Source of the DNA: Chondrosia reniformis
Taxonomy: Eukaryota; Porifera; Demospongiae; Chondrillida; Chondrillidae
Direction of reading: 5' to 3'
DNA length: 64,000 nt
Assembly: GCA_947172415.1 (NCBI GenBank)
Contig: OX359192.1
Location: forward strand, 4,156,501-4,220,500
Shown here piece after piece: positions 46,223-57,900 of the stretch (the stretch's first letter is position 1; the number at the start of each line of letters is the position of its first letter). A program made the translations under genes and the position numbers. The notes beneath the pieces are model-generated. The model saw only the letters and a program-made list of their open reading frames with translations, was not told the DNA's origin and did no database searches.

Positions 46223-46439
46223 TATGCATATAAGATATATACAATATATATTACATATAAGATATATAATACATTTATAAGATGTGTGCTTTTTCCTTTA
46301 TTTCTTTATTCAGGACCCAACTTGGTATTGAACTAGGGCATCCTCGTACCTTGTATCCAGACGATGTCATCCGTAACACCATCGGTCACGTGGGTTCCAC
46401 AATATATGTTGTAAATGATGTCCTATTTATATACCACTC

Positions 46440-48753
46440 ACTTTTGACTCCACATATATATGCAATATATAAAATATATAATGTGCATATAAGATACATA
46501 CAATAAATATTACATATAGGATTTATAATACATATATAAGATGTATGGCTTTTTTCTTTTTTTCTTTTTTCAGGACTCAACCTGGTATTTAACCAGGGCG
46601 TCCTCGTACGACGATGTTATCTGTAACATCATCGGGCCTGTGGGTTCCCCAATATATCTTGTAAATGAAGTCCTATTTATATACCACACACTTTTGACTC
46701 TACATTTATATGCAATATATAAGATTTTTAATATGCATATAAGAAATATACAATATATATTACATATAAGATATATAATACATATAAGTTGGTGGTTTTT
46801 TTCTTTTTTCAGGACCCAACCTGGTATTGAACTAGGACATCCTCGTACCCTGTATCCTGACGATGTCATACGTAACACCATCGGTCACGTGAGTTCCACA
46901 ATATATGATGCAAATGAAGTCCTGTTTATATACCATTCACTTTTGACTCTACATATATATGCAATATGTAAGATATATATAGAATATGCATATAAGATAT
47001 ACACAATATATATTACGTATAAGATATATAATACATGTATAAGATGTGTGCTTTTTTTCTTTTTTCTTTTTTCAGGACCCAACCTGGTATAGAACCAGGG
47101 CATCCTTGTACCTTGTATCCAGACGATGTCATATGTAACACTATCGGTTACCTGGGTCACCCAATATATGTTGAAAATGAAGTCCCATTTATATACCACT
47201 CACTTTTGACTCTACATATAAATGTAATATATACATATATATATATATAGCATGCATATAAGATATATACAATATATATTACATATAAGATATATAATAC
47301 ATTTATAAGATGTGTGCTTTTTTCCTTTATTTCTTTTTTCTGGACCCAACCTGGTATTGAACTAGGGCATCCTCGTACCTTGTATCCAGACGATGTCATC
47401 CGTAACACCATCGGTCACGTGGGTTCCACAATATATATTGTAAATGATGTCCTATTTATATACCACTCACTTTCAACTCTACATATATATGCAATATATA
47501 AGATATATAATGTTCATATAAGATATATATAATATATATTACATATAAGATATATAATACTCATATATTTTGTATGCTGTTTTTCTTTTTTCAGGACCCA
47601 ACCCAGTATTGAACCAGGACATCCTCGTACCTAGTTTTCAGACGATGTTATCCGTAACACCATCGGTCACGTCAGTCACCCAATATATGTTGTAAATGAA
47701 GTCCTATTTATATACCACACACTTTTGACTTTACATATATATGCAATATATATATATATATATATATAATATGTATATAAGATATATACAATATTTATTA
47801 CATAGAAGATATATAAAACATATATATTATGCATTCTTTTTTTCTTTTTTCAGGACCCAACCTGGTATTGAACCAGGAAATCCTCGTACCTTGTATCCAG
47901 ACGATGTTATCCGTAACACCATCAGTCATGTGGGATCCACAATATATGTTGTAAATGAAGTCCAATTTATATATATACCACTCACTTTTGACTCTACATA
48001 TATATGCAATATATAAAATATATAATGTGCATATAAGATATATACAATAAATATTACATATAGGATATATAATACATATATAAGATGTATGCCTTTTTTC
48101 TTTTTTCTTTTTTCAGGACTCAACCTGGTATTGAACCAGGGCATCCTCGTACGACGATGTTATCCGTAACATCATCGGGCATGTGGGTTCCCCAATATAT
48201 CTTGTAAATGAAGTCCTATTTATATACCACACACTTTTGACTCTACATATATATGCAATATATAAGATTTTTAATATGCATATAAGAAATATACAATATA
48301 TATTACATATAAGATATATAATACATATAAGTTGGTGGTTTTTTTCTATTTTCAGGACCCAACCTGGTATTGAACTAGGACATCCTCGTACCCTGTCTCC
48401 TGACGATGTCATCCGTAACACCATTGGTCACGTGAGTTCCACAATATATGTTGCTAATGAAGTCCTGTTTATATACCATTCACTTTTGACTCTACATATA
48501 TATGCAATATGTAAGATATATATAGAATATGCATATAAGATATACACAATATATATTACGTATAAGATATATAATACATGTATAAGATGTGTGCTTTTTT
48601 CTTTTTTCTTTTTTCAGGACCAAACCTGGTATTGAACCAGGGCATCCTTGTACCTTGTATCCAGACAATGTCATATGTAACACTATCGGTTACCTGGGTC
48701 ACCCAATATATGTTGAAAATGAAGTCCCATTTATATACCACTCACTTTTGACT
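46440..48753 (+). repeat. Higher-order repeat, period about 1543 bp, partial second copy
   Basis: About 46440-47210 recurs at about 47983-48753, including the AATATGTAAGATATATATAG tail and the ATATGTAACACTATCGG core. A neighbouring part (about 47.5-48.1 kb) recurs about 1271 bp further on (48.8-49.4 kb), so two overlapping repeat events are visible. Confidence 0.75.
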
Positions 48754-51700
48754 CTACATATATATGCAATATATAAGATATATAATGTTCATATAAGATA
48801 TATATAAAATATATTACATATAAGATATATAATACTCATATATTATGTATGCTTTTTTTCTTTTTTCAGGACCCAACCCGGTATTGAACGAGGACATCCT
48901 CGTACCTAGTTTTCAGACGATGTTATACGTAACACCATCGGTCACGTCAGTCACCCAATATATGTTGTAAATGAAGTCCTATTTATATACCACAGACTTT
49001 TGACTTTACATATATATGCAATATATATATATATATATAATATGTTTATAAGATATATACAATATTTATTACATATAAGATATATAATACTCATATATTA
49101 TGCATTCTTTTTTTCTTTTTTCAGGACCCAACCTGGTATTGAACCAGGAAATCCTCGTACCTTGTATCCAGACGATGTTATCCGTAACACCATCAGTCAT
49201 GTGGGATCCACAATATATGTTGTAAATGAAGTCCAATTTATATATATACCACTCACTTTTGACTCTACATATATATGCAATATATAAAATATATAATGTG
49301 CATATAAGATATATACAATAAATATTACATATAGTATATATAAAACATATATAAGATGTATGCCTTTTTTCTTTTTTCTTTTTTCAGGACTCAACCTGGT
49401 ATTGAACCAGGGCATCCTCGTACGACGATGTTATCCGTAACATCATCGGGCATGTGGGTTCCCCAATATATGTGGTAACTGAAGTCCTATTTATATACCA
49501 CTCACTTTTGACTCTACATATATATGCAATATATAAGATTTATAATATCCATATAAATATATACAATATATAATACGTATAAGATATATAATACATGTAT
49601 AAGATGTGTGCTTTTTTCTTTTTTCTTTTTTCAGGACCCAACCTGGTTTGAACTAGGGCATCCTCGTACCTTGTATCCAGACGATGTCATCCGTAACACC
49701 ATCGGTCACGTGGGTTCCACAATATATGTTGTAAATGATGTCCTATTTATATACCACTCACTTTTGACTCTACATATATATGCAATATATAAGATATATA
49801 ATGTTCATATAAGGTATATATAATATATATTACATATAAGATATATAATACTTATATATTATGTATGCTTTTTTCTTTTTTCAGGACCCAACCCGTTATT
49901 GAACCAGGACATCCTCGTACCTAGTTTCCAGACGATGTTATCCGTAACACCATCGGTCACGTGGGTCACCCAATATATGTTGTAAATGAAGACCTATTTA
50001 TATACCACACACTTTTGACTTTACATATATATGCAATATATATATATATAATATGTATATAAGATATATACAGTATATATTACATAGAAGATATATAAAA
50101 CATATATATTATGCATGCTTTATTTCTTTTTTCAGGACACAACCTGGTATTGAACCAGGACATCCTCGTACCTTGTATCCAGACGATGTCATCCGTAACA
50201 CCATCGGTCATGTCGGTCACACAATATAGTTGTAAATGAAGTCCTATTTATATGCCACTCACTTTTGACTCTAAATATATATGCAATAAATATATATATA
50301 ATATCCATATAAGATATATACAATATATATTACATATAAGATATATAATACTTATATATTATATATGCTTTTTATCTTTTTCAAGACCCAACGTGGTATT
50401 GAACCAGGACATCCTCGTACCTTGTATACAGACGATGTTATCCGTTACACAATCGTTCACGTGGGTTCCATAATATATGTGGTAAATGAAGTCCTATTTA
50501 TATACCACTCACTTTTGACTCTACATATATATGCAATATATAAGATATATAATGTTCATATAAGATATATATAATATATATTACATATAAGATATATAAT
50601 ACTTATATATTATGTATGCTTTTTTCTTTTCTCAGGACCCAACCTCGTATTGAACCAGGACATCCTCGTACCTAGTTTCCAGACGATGTTATCCGTAACA
50701 CCATTGATCACGTGGGTCACCCAATATATGGTGTAAATGAAGTCCTATTTGTATACCACACACTTTTGACTTTACATATATATGTAATATATATATATAT
50801 ATATAATATGTATATAAGATATATACAGTATATATTACATAGAAGATATATAAAACATATATATTATGCATGCTTTATTTTTTTTTTCAGGACACAACCT
50901 GGTATTGAACCAGGACATCCTCGTACCTTGTAACCAGACGATGTCATCCGTAACACCATCGGTCATGTGGGTCACACAATATATTGTGTAAATGAAGTCC
51001 TATTTATATACCACTCACTTTTGACTCTACATATATATGCAATATATAAGATTTATAATATGCATATAAATATATACAATATATAATACGTATAAGATAT
51101 ATAATACATGTATAAGATGTGTGCTTTTTTCTTTTTTTCTTTTTTCAGGACCCAACCTGGTATTGAACCAGGGCATCCTTGTACCTTTTATCCAGACGAT
51201 GTCATCCATAACACCGTCGGTTACCTGGGTCAACCAATATATGTTGTAAATGAAGTCCTATTTATATACCACTCACTTTTGACTCTACATATATTTGCAA
51301 TATATAAGATTTATAATATGCATATAAGATATATACAATATATATTACATTTAAATATATAATACTTATATAAGATGTTTGCTTTTTTCCTTTATTTCTT
51401 TTTTCAGGACCCAACCTGGTATTGAACTAGGGCATCCTCGTACCTTGTATCCAGACGATGTCATCCGTAACACCATCGGTCACTTGGGTTCCACAATATA
51501 TGTTGTAAATGATGTCCTATTTATATACCACTCACTTTTGACTCTACATATATATGCAATATATAAGATATATAATGTTCATATAAGGTATATATAATAT
51601 ATATTACATATAAGATATATAATACTTATATATTATGAATGCTTTTTTCTTTTTTCAGGACCCAACCCGGTATTGAACCAGGACATCCTCGTACCTAGTT

Positions 51701-54144
51701 TCCAGACGATGTTATCCGTAACACCATCGGTCACGTGGGTCACCCAATATATGTTGTAAATGAACACCTATTTATATACCACACACTTTTGACTTTACAT
51801 ATATATGCAATATATATATATATATATAATATGTATATAAGATATATACAGTATATATTACATAGAAGATATATAAAACATATATATTATGATGCTTTAT
51901 TTCTTTTTTCAGGACACAACCTGGTATTGAACCAGGATATCCTCGTACCTTGTATCCAGACGATGGCATCCGTAACACCATCGGTCATGTGGGTCACACA
52001 AATATTGTGTAAATGAAGTCCTATTTATATACCACTCACTTTTGACTCTACATATATATGCAATATATATATATATAATATGCATATAAGATATATACAA
52101 TATATATTATCATATAAGATAGATAATACTTATATATTATGTATGCTTTTTTTGTTTTTTCAGGACCCAACCTGGTATTGAAGCAGGACATCCTCGTACC
52201 TTGTATGCAGAATATGTTATCTGTAACACCATCGGTCACGTGGGTTCCACAATATATGTGGTAAATGATGTCCTATTTATATACCACTTACTTTTAACTC
52301 TACATATATATGCCGTATATATATATATATATAATATGCATATAAGATATATACAACATATATTACATATAAGATATATAAAACATATATATTATGCATG
52401 CTTTTTTTCTTTTTTCAGGACACAACCTGGTATTGAATCAGGACATCCTCGTACCTTGAATCCAGACGATGTCATCCGTAACACCATCGGTCACGTAGGT
52501 CACACAATATAGTTGTAAATGAAGTCCTATTTATATGCCACTCACTTTTGACTCTAAATATATATGCAATAAATATATATATAATATCCATATAAGATAT
52601 ATACAATATATATTACATATAAGATATATAATACTTATATATTATAGATGCTTTTTTTCTTTTTTCAAGACCCAACGTGGTATTGAACCAGGACATCCTC
52701 GTACCTTGTATACAAACGATGATTTCCGTTACACCATCGGTCACGTGGGTTCCACAATATATGTGGTAAATGAAGTCCTATTTATATACCACTCACTTTT
52801 GACTCTACATATATATGCAATATATAAGATATATAATATGCATATTAGATATATACAATATATATTACATATAAGATATATAATACATATATAAGTTGTT
52901 TGCTTTTTTTCTTTTTTTCTTTTTTCATGACCCAACCTGGTATTGAACTAGAGCATCCTCATACCTTGTTTTCAGACGATGTCATCCGTAACACCATCGG
53001 TCACCTGTGTCACCCAATATATTTTGTAAATGAAGTCCTATTTATATACCACTCACTTTTGACTCTACATTTATATGCAATATATATATTTATAATATGC
53101 ATATAAGATATATACAATATATATTACATAGAAGATATATAAAACATATATATTATGCATGTTTTTTTCTTTTTTCAGGACACAACCTGGTATTGAACCA
53201 GGCCATCCTCGTACCTTGTATCCAGACAATGTCATCCGTAACACCATCGGTTACGTGGGTCACCCAATATATGTTGTAAATGAAGTCCTATTTATATACC
53301 ACTCACTTTTGACTCTACATATATATGCAATATATACAGTACAAGTTACAATTTACTAAGGTAATTTAATATAAATAATATAATATAATTAATTAAATAA
53401 TTCATATGGCTCCAAGAAAGGACCTAGAAACAAAATGGGCATATCATCATAAAGTTTAGGGTATAAAACTCATTTTAAATTAAGGGATTTTTAATTTAGG
53501 CCTCCGTTTGTTAGAAAACAGAAGACAAAGTCTGCATATAAAAGGCCATAGGACTATAGAAAACTTATGGGAAATTTATATGCAAACAATGTGTTACATT
53601 GATAAAAAATTTCAATTTGTCAGATAACTGTGAAATCAACATATATCATGGTACATGTGTATAAGAAACGTCTGACTAAGTTTTGCTTAATTAAATGAGC
53701 AAAATAATCAAGATATAATGAAGAATTCAAAGTTACGATTGCCCAAGCTGGTGATGTATTGTGATGTTTTTCTAATGCGTCACCAACACCTTCGTATGTC
53801 GCTCCGTACACACATTTTGTGAATCATGTGATGTTGCGTAAACGTCACCGACTCATTGCTAAAGAAGATCATCCTTTGAGAACAGCTATGACAAGTCGAC
53901 GCTCTCCTACGAGAAGGAGCTACCGAACAGGCGAGTTGTAGCGAAGGTTAGATAAAGCGTTTTTGTATACGTTCCCGTCAAGTTTGAGGCAGAGTTGTTC
54001 CTATATTGATGCGAAAGACTGGATTCGTTTGGTCGACCGTATTACTTTGGTAATTTAAGCTCTGTCTTCTCTTCTTACGTTATCTGTTAATATTTTTACT
54101 TGTCCATGTGGAGGAATTAGGAGTGTTTGTTGCGATCATTACGA

Positions 54145-54306
54145 GAATAAAGCTTTGTTGAGTGTCAGAAACATGAATTTACTAATTTCCTATTTATACT
54201 GAATTGTATTCCCACTCCTCATATATTGCTGATGCATGAAGACCTCTGGGACGAAACGTCCAGAATTAGTAAATTCATATTGCTGACTTTCAACTAGGCT
54301 TTATTC
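54145..54306. repeat. Imperfect inverted repeat, 43-bp arms
   Basis: Arms 54145-54187 and 54264-54306 match at about 37 of 43 positions and both end in TTTACTAATT or its complement. Inside the right half is GAAGACCTCTGGGACGAAACG. I have a vague memory of similar motifs near the 3' ends of some invertebrate retroelements, so this may be a retroelement remnant. Confidence 0.75.
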
Positions 54307-54460
54307 TTATCCATGTTAGTACGTTTTCCATGTGTACTACATACAGTAACGAAACTGCTTATAGCGAATGTCTATAAGTATAGTGAAATACTTTGTTAGC
54401 TAATTACACTCAAGTACACTACACAGTGCAAGTTACTAGCAAATATATAAAATATTAAAT

Positions 54461-54596
54461 TACAATCAAGTACTACACAGTACAAGTTACAAATTTAAGA
54501 GATCCAAGTAACTATGTAATATTAAAATTACAATCAAGTAGTAGCTACACAGTGCAAGTTACAAATTTAAAGAGATCCAAGTGACCCCTAGGATAA
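54461..54596 (+). repeat. Imperfect direct repeat, period about 68 bp, two copies
   Basis: TACAATCAAGTA starts at 54461 and 54529, each followed by a CTACACAGT(A/G)CAAGTTAC motif and then AAGAGATCCAAGT. A partial earlier copy lies near 54408-54440. Confidence 0.8.
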
Positions 54597-54866
54597 TCAG
54601 TACAAGACTTTAGTCACACTAGTACTGTTGCAGGCTTTGAAATCCTCAACTACTCCATAGAGAGTAGTAGTTGATACAGATCATCTAGTTGCAAGGTAGA
54701 ACACATGGCCTACCAATTACCTTTTCACACCTTAGTATAGACTGAAGATGATGCATCTGCATGCCATATATCAACAAAGGCTTCAGTATTAAAGGGGTCT
54801 CAGCTAATAACCACAGCAGATTTGATTTGCCTTGTGAGGGAGCTAAGAACACCGACGGTTGGTTGT

Positions 54867-55014
54867 ATGCATTGGCATAATCAACAGGGTTAGAGACCAT
54901 TTTGTAACTTGTACACAAGGGACATCATATCCATAAATAAAGGCCTTGGCTTTTTATGTCCCTTGTGTACAAGTTACAAAATGGTCTCTAACCCTGTTGA
55001 TTATGCCAATGCAT
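54867..55014. repeat. Perfect inverted repeat, 59-bp arms, 30-nt loop
   Basis: Arms 54867-54925 and 54956-55014 are exact reverse complements by direct comparison, separated by 54926-54955. The repeat ends six bases before satellite resumes. Perfect arms in otherwise decayed sequence mean recent formation or ongoing correction. If transcribed it would give a long perfect hairpin. Confidence 0.95.
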
Positions 55015-55810
55015 GCATCCATATATATATACTGCATATATATGTAGAGTCAAAAGTGAGTGGTATATAAATAGGACTTCATTTACAACATATATTGTGG
55101 AACCCACGTCACCGATGGTGTTACGGATAACATCGAAAGGATACAAGGTACGAGGATGTCCTGGTTCAATACCAGGTAGGGTACTGAAAAAAGCAAAAAA
55201 GAAAAAAGAAAAAAAAATATATGTATTATATATCTTATATGTGAAATATATTTAATATATCTTATATGCATATTATATATCTTATATATTGCATATATAT
55301 GTAGAGTCAAAAGTGAGTGGTATATAAATAGGACTTCATTTACAACATATATTGTGGAACCCACTTGACCGATGGTGTTACGGATAACATGGTCGTACGA
55401 GGATGTCCTGGTTCAATACCAGGTTGGGTCTTGAAAAAAGAAAAAACCAACAACGTATATTTGTATTATATATCTTATACGTAATATATATAGTATATAT
55501 CTTATATGCATATTATATATCTTATATATTGCATATATATGTAGAATCAAAAGTGAGTGTTATATAAATAGGACTTCATTTACAAGATACATGGTGGAAC
55601 CCACGTGACCAATAATGTTATGGATAACATCGTCGTACGAGGATGCCCTGGTTTAATAACAGGTGGGGTCCTGAAAAGGAAAGAAGAAAAAAAGCATACA
55701 TCTTATATATATATTATATATCTTATATGTAATATATATTGTATATATCTTATATGCATATTGTATATCTTATATATTGCATATATATGTAGAGTCAAAA
55801 GTGAGTGGTA

Positions 55811-55818
55811 TATAAATA
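55811..55818 (+). promoter_or_regulatory. TATA-box-like motif repeated in every monomer (representative)
   Basis: TATAAATA, a strong match to the TATA consensus, lies in TGGTATATAAATAGG about 35 bp upstream of the tRNA-like cassette, on the same strand. It is present in nearly all monomers of both arrays (as TATTTATA on the plus strand of the left array). In such AT-rich DNA it may be accidental. Confidence 0.3.
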
Positions 55819-55845
55819 GGACTTTATTTACAACATATATTGTGG

Positions 55846-55928
55846 AACCCACGTGACCGATGGTTGTACGAATAACATCGTCTGGATACAAGGTACGAGG
55901 ATGTCCTGGTTCAATACCAGGTTGGGTC
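55846..55928 (+). other. tRNA-like cassette within a satellite monomer (representative)
   Basis: Chosen because the inverted array shows this strand directly. CCTGG (55905-55909), loop TTCAATA and CCAGG (55917-55921) make a 5-bp stem with a 7-nt loop, the geometry of a tRNA T arm. GGTTCAATACC matches the Pol III B-box consensus GGTTCRANNCC. The next seven bases, TTGGGTC, are largely complementary to AACCCAC at the start. The start is followed by TGACCGATGG, a weak A-box likeness. Total length is 83 nt, or about 73 in short-class monomers. I could not draw a convincing D arm or anticodon arm, and some subtypes break the T stem. It is not called as a tRNA gene. Confidence 0.5.
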
Positions 55929-56498
55929 CTGAAAGAAGAAAAAAGCATGCATAATATAAATGTATTATATATCTTATATGTAATATATATTGTATATATC
56001 TTATATGCATATTATATAGATATAGATATATTGCATATATATGTAGAGTCAAAAGTGTGTAGTATATAAATAGGACTTCATTTACAACATATATTGGTTG
56101 ACCCACGTAACCGAAGGTGTTACGAATGACATCGTCTGGATACAAGGTACGAGGATGCCCTAGTTCAATACCAGGTTGGGTCCTGAAAAACGAAAAAAAG
56201 AAAAAAAGAAAACAAATTATATATGTATTATATATCTTATATTTAATATATATTTAATATATATTATATGCATATTATATATATTATATATTGCATATAT
56301 ATGTAGAGTCAAAAGTGAGTGGTTTATATATAGGACTTCATTTACAAGATACATTGTGGTTAAGGATAACATCGTCGTACGAGGATACCCTGGTTCAATA
56401 CCTGGTGGGGTCCTGAAAAAAGAAATAAAAAAAAGCAAACAGTTTCTATATGTATTATATATCTTATATGGAATATATATTGTATATATCTTATATGC

Positions 56499-56502
<4 letters not shown>

Positions 56503-56553
<51 letters not shown>
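56503..56553. repeat. Expanded TA dinucleotide run
   Basis: About 50 bp of uninterrupted TA within a monomer tail of the inverted array. Such runs can extrude or stall polymerase and are hard to assemble, so the length may be approximate. Confidence 0.9.
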
Positions 56554-56555
<2 letters not shown>

Positions 56556-57700
56556 CATATATATGTAAAGTCAAAAGTGTGTGGTATATAAATAGGACTT
56601 TATTTACAACATATAATGGTTAACCCACGTGACCGATGGTGTAACGGATGACATCATCTGGATACAAGGTACGAGGATGCCTTAGTTCAATACCAGGTTG
56701 AGTCCTGAAAAAAGGAAAAAAGCCAACAAGTTATATAGGTAATATATATCTTATATGTATATTGCATATATATGTAGAGTCAAAAGTGAGTTGTATATAA
56801 ATAGGACTTCATTTACAACATATATTGTAGAACCCACATGACCGATGGTGTTACGGATAACATGGTCGTACGAGGATGCCCTGGTTCAATACCAGGTTGG
56901 GTCTTGAAAAAAGAAAAAAGCCAACAACGTATATATGTATTATATATCCTATATGTAATATATATAGTGTAAATCTTATATGCATATTATATATTTATAT
57001 ATTGCACATATATGTAGAATCAATAGTGAGTGTTATATAAATAGGACTTCATTTACAAGATACATTGTGGAACCCACGTGACCGATGATGTTACGGATAA
57101 CATCGTCGTACGAGTATGCCCTGGTTCAATAACAGGTGGGGTCCTGAAAAAAGAGAAAAACAAAAAAAGCACACTCTTATATATGTATTATATATCTTAT
57201 ATGTAATATATATTGTTTATATCTTATATGCATATTATATATCTTATATATTGCATATATATGTAGAGTCAAAAGTGAGTGGTATATAAATAGGACTTTA
57301 TTTACAACATATATTGTGGAACCCACGTGACCTATGGTGTTACGAATAGCATCGTCTGGATACAAGGTACGATGATGTCCTAGTTCAATACCAGGTTGAG
57401 TCCTGAAAGAAGAAAAAAAGCATGCATAGTATATATGCATTATATATCTTATATGTAATATATATTGTATATATCTTATATGCATATTATATATATATAT
57501 ATATATATTGCATCTATATGTAGAGTCAAAAGTGTGTGGTATCAGAGAGTACGGTAGTACTCTCTAAGCAGGAATGGCCGGGAAAAAAATGGCCGCCCTA
57601 TCCAATGTATTAGCAATCAACACCTAATAAATCGCCAAAGAAGCGATTTTCGGTTATATTCGGTTATTTGCAGGGATTAATGCACGCTTTCCTAAATGCC

Positions 57701-57900
57701 NNNNNNNNNNNNNNNNNNNNNNNNNNNNNNNNNNNNNNNNNNNNNNNNNNNNNNNNNNNNNNNNNNNNNNNNNNNNNNNNNNNNNNNNNNNNNNNNNNNN
57801 NNNNNNNNNNNNNNNNNNNNNNNNNNNNNNNNNNNNNNNNNNNNNNNNNNNNNNNNNNNNNNNNNNNNNNNNNNNNNNNNNNNNNNNNNNNNNNNNNNNN
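57701..57900. other. Assembly gap of exactly 200 N
   Basis: The gap falls inside copy C. Copies A and B read continuously at this point: the sequence left of the gap (AAATGCC) and right of it (AAAACATG) are adjacent in them within one or two bases. A round 200 is a scaffolding placeholder, so the true content may be near zero or an unknown insert. Confidence 0.97.

Larger units (their letters stand above)
24147..53336 (+). repeat. Satellite array, segment 4
   Basis: About 115 head-to-tail monomers, uninterrupted by unique sequence. The left part, to about 41.5 kb, is the duplicate of 4.2-20.8 kb. The part beyond 41.5 kb is not duplicated as a block but contains nested higher-order repeats (1267, 752 and 1543 bp). 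The AT-rich tail of a monomer sometimes expands into pure TA runs, longest at about 46169-46222. No gene or RNA gene was seen. Confidence 0.95.
53337..55020. other. Non-satellite island at the satellite orientation switch
   Basis: About 1.7 kb of mixed sequence without satellite monomers. The left junction is TATATA|CAGTACAAGTTACAA. The same CAGTACAAGTTACAAA-type motif recurs inside at about 54478 and 54550 and in both arms of the terminal inverted repeat on the right. The island holds two inverted repeats (54145-54306 and 54867-55014) and a 68-bp imperfect direct repeat. A minus-strand frame of 63 codons at 53620-53811 matches nothing I recognise. Satellite on the left runs forward and on the right reversed. 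By analogy with the other insertions, which also carry an inverted repeat at one end, it may be a third mobile element in reverse orientation, but no matching terminal hairpin was found on the left. Confidence 0.7.
55021..57541 (-). repeat. Satellite array, inverted segment 1
   Basis: About ten monomers of the same family, now with the core reading GGGTCCTG on the given strand (reverse of the left array). Both core length classes are present: the long form near 55846-55928 and the short form near 55346-55432. The array ends at GTGTGTGGTA, the reverse-strand equivalent of the TACCAC site where the 934-bp element inserted in the left array. No gene seen. Confidence 0.94.

Noticed and set aside
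1..53336. Over one hundred open frames of 60-170 codons in the satellite with a recurring peptide pattern
   Set aside because: They are shadows of the tandem repeat. Frames appear on both strands, begin and end at arbitrary monomer positions, and are broken by indels that are not multiples of three in neighbouring units. The peptides are low-complexity I/Y/H-rich.
1..53336. CRISPR-like array
   Set aside because: The whole 250-bp unit repeats and there are no unique spacers. The context is eukaryotic, with introns and a TA-specific transposon.
53620..53811. Minus-strand 63-codon open frame in the island
   Set aside because: No recognisable domain and no splice or start support. Its length is compatible with chance.
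54685..54918. Minus-strand 77-codon open frame in the island
   Set aside because: It runs through one arm of the perfect palindrome and resembles no family I know. Likely accidental.
53000..55300. Simple mirror-image arrays around the island forming one giant palindrome
   Set aside because: The last forward monomers and first inverted monomers belong to different subtypes and do not match as mirror partners, so the two arrays are not the arms of one recent palindrome.
55846..55928. True tRNA gene
   Set aside because: T-arm and B box fit, but no credible anticodon stem-loop or D arm can be drawn, and hundreds of variants break stems without compensating change.
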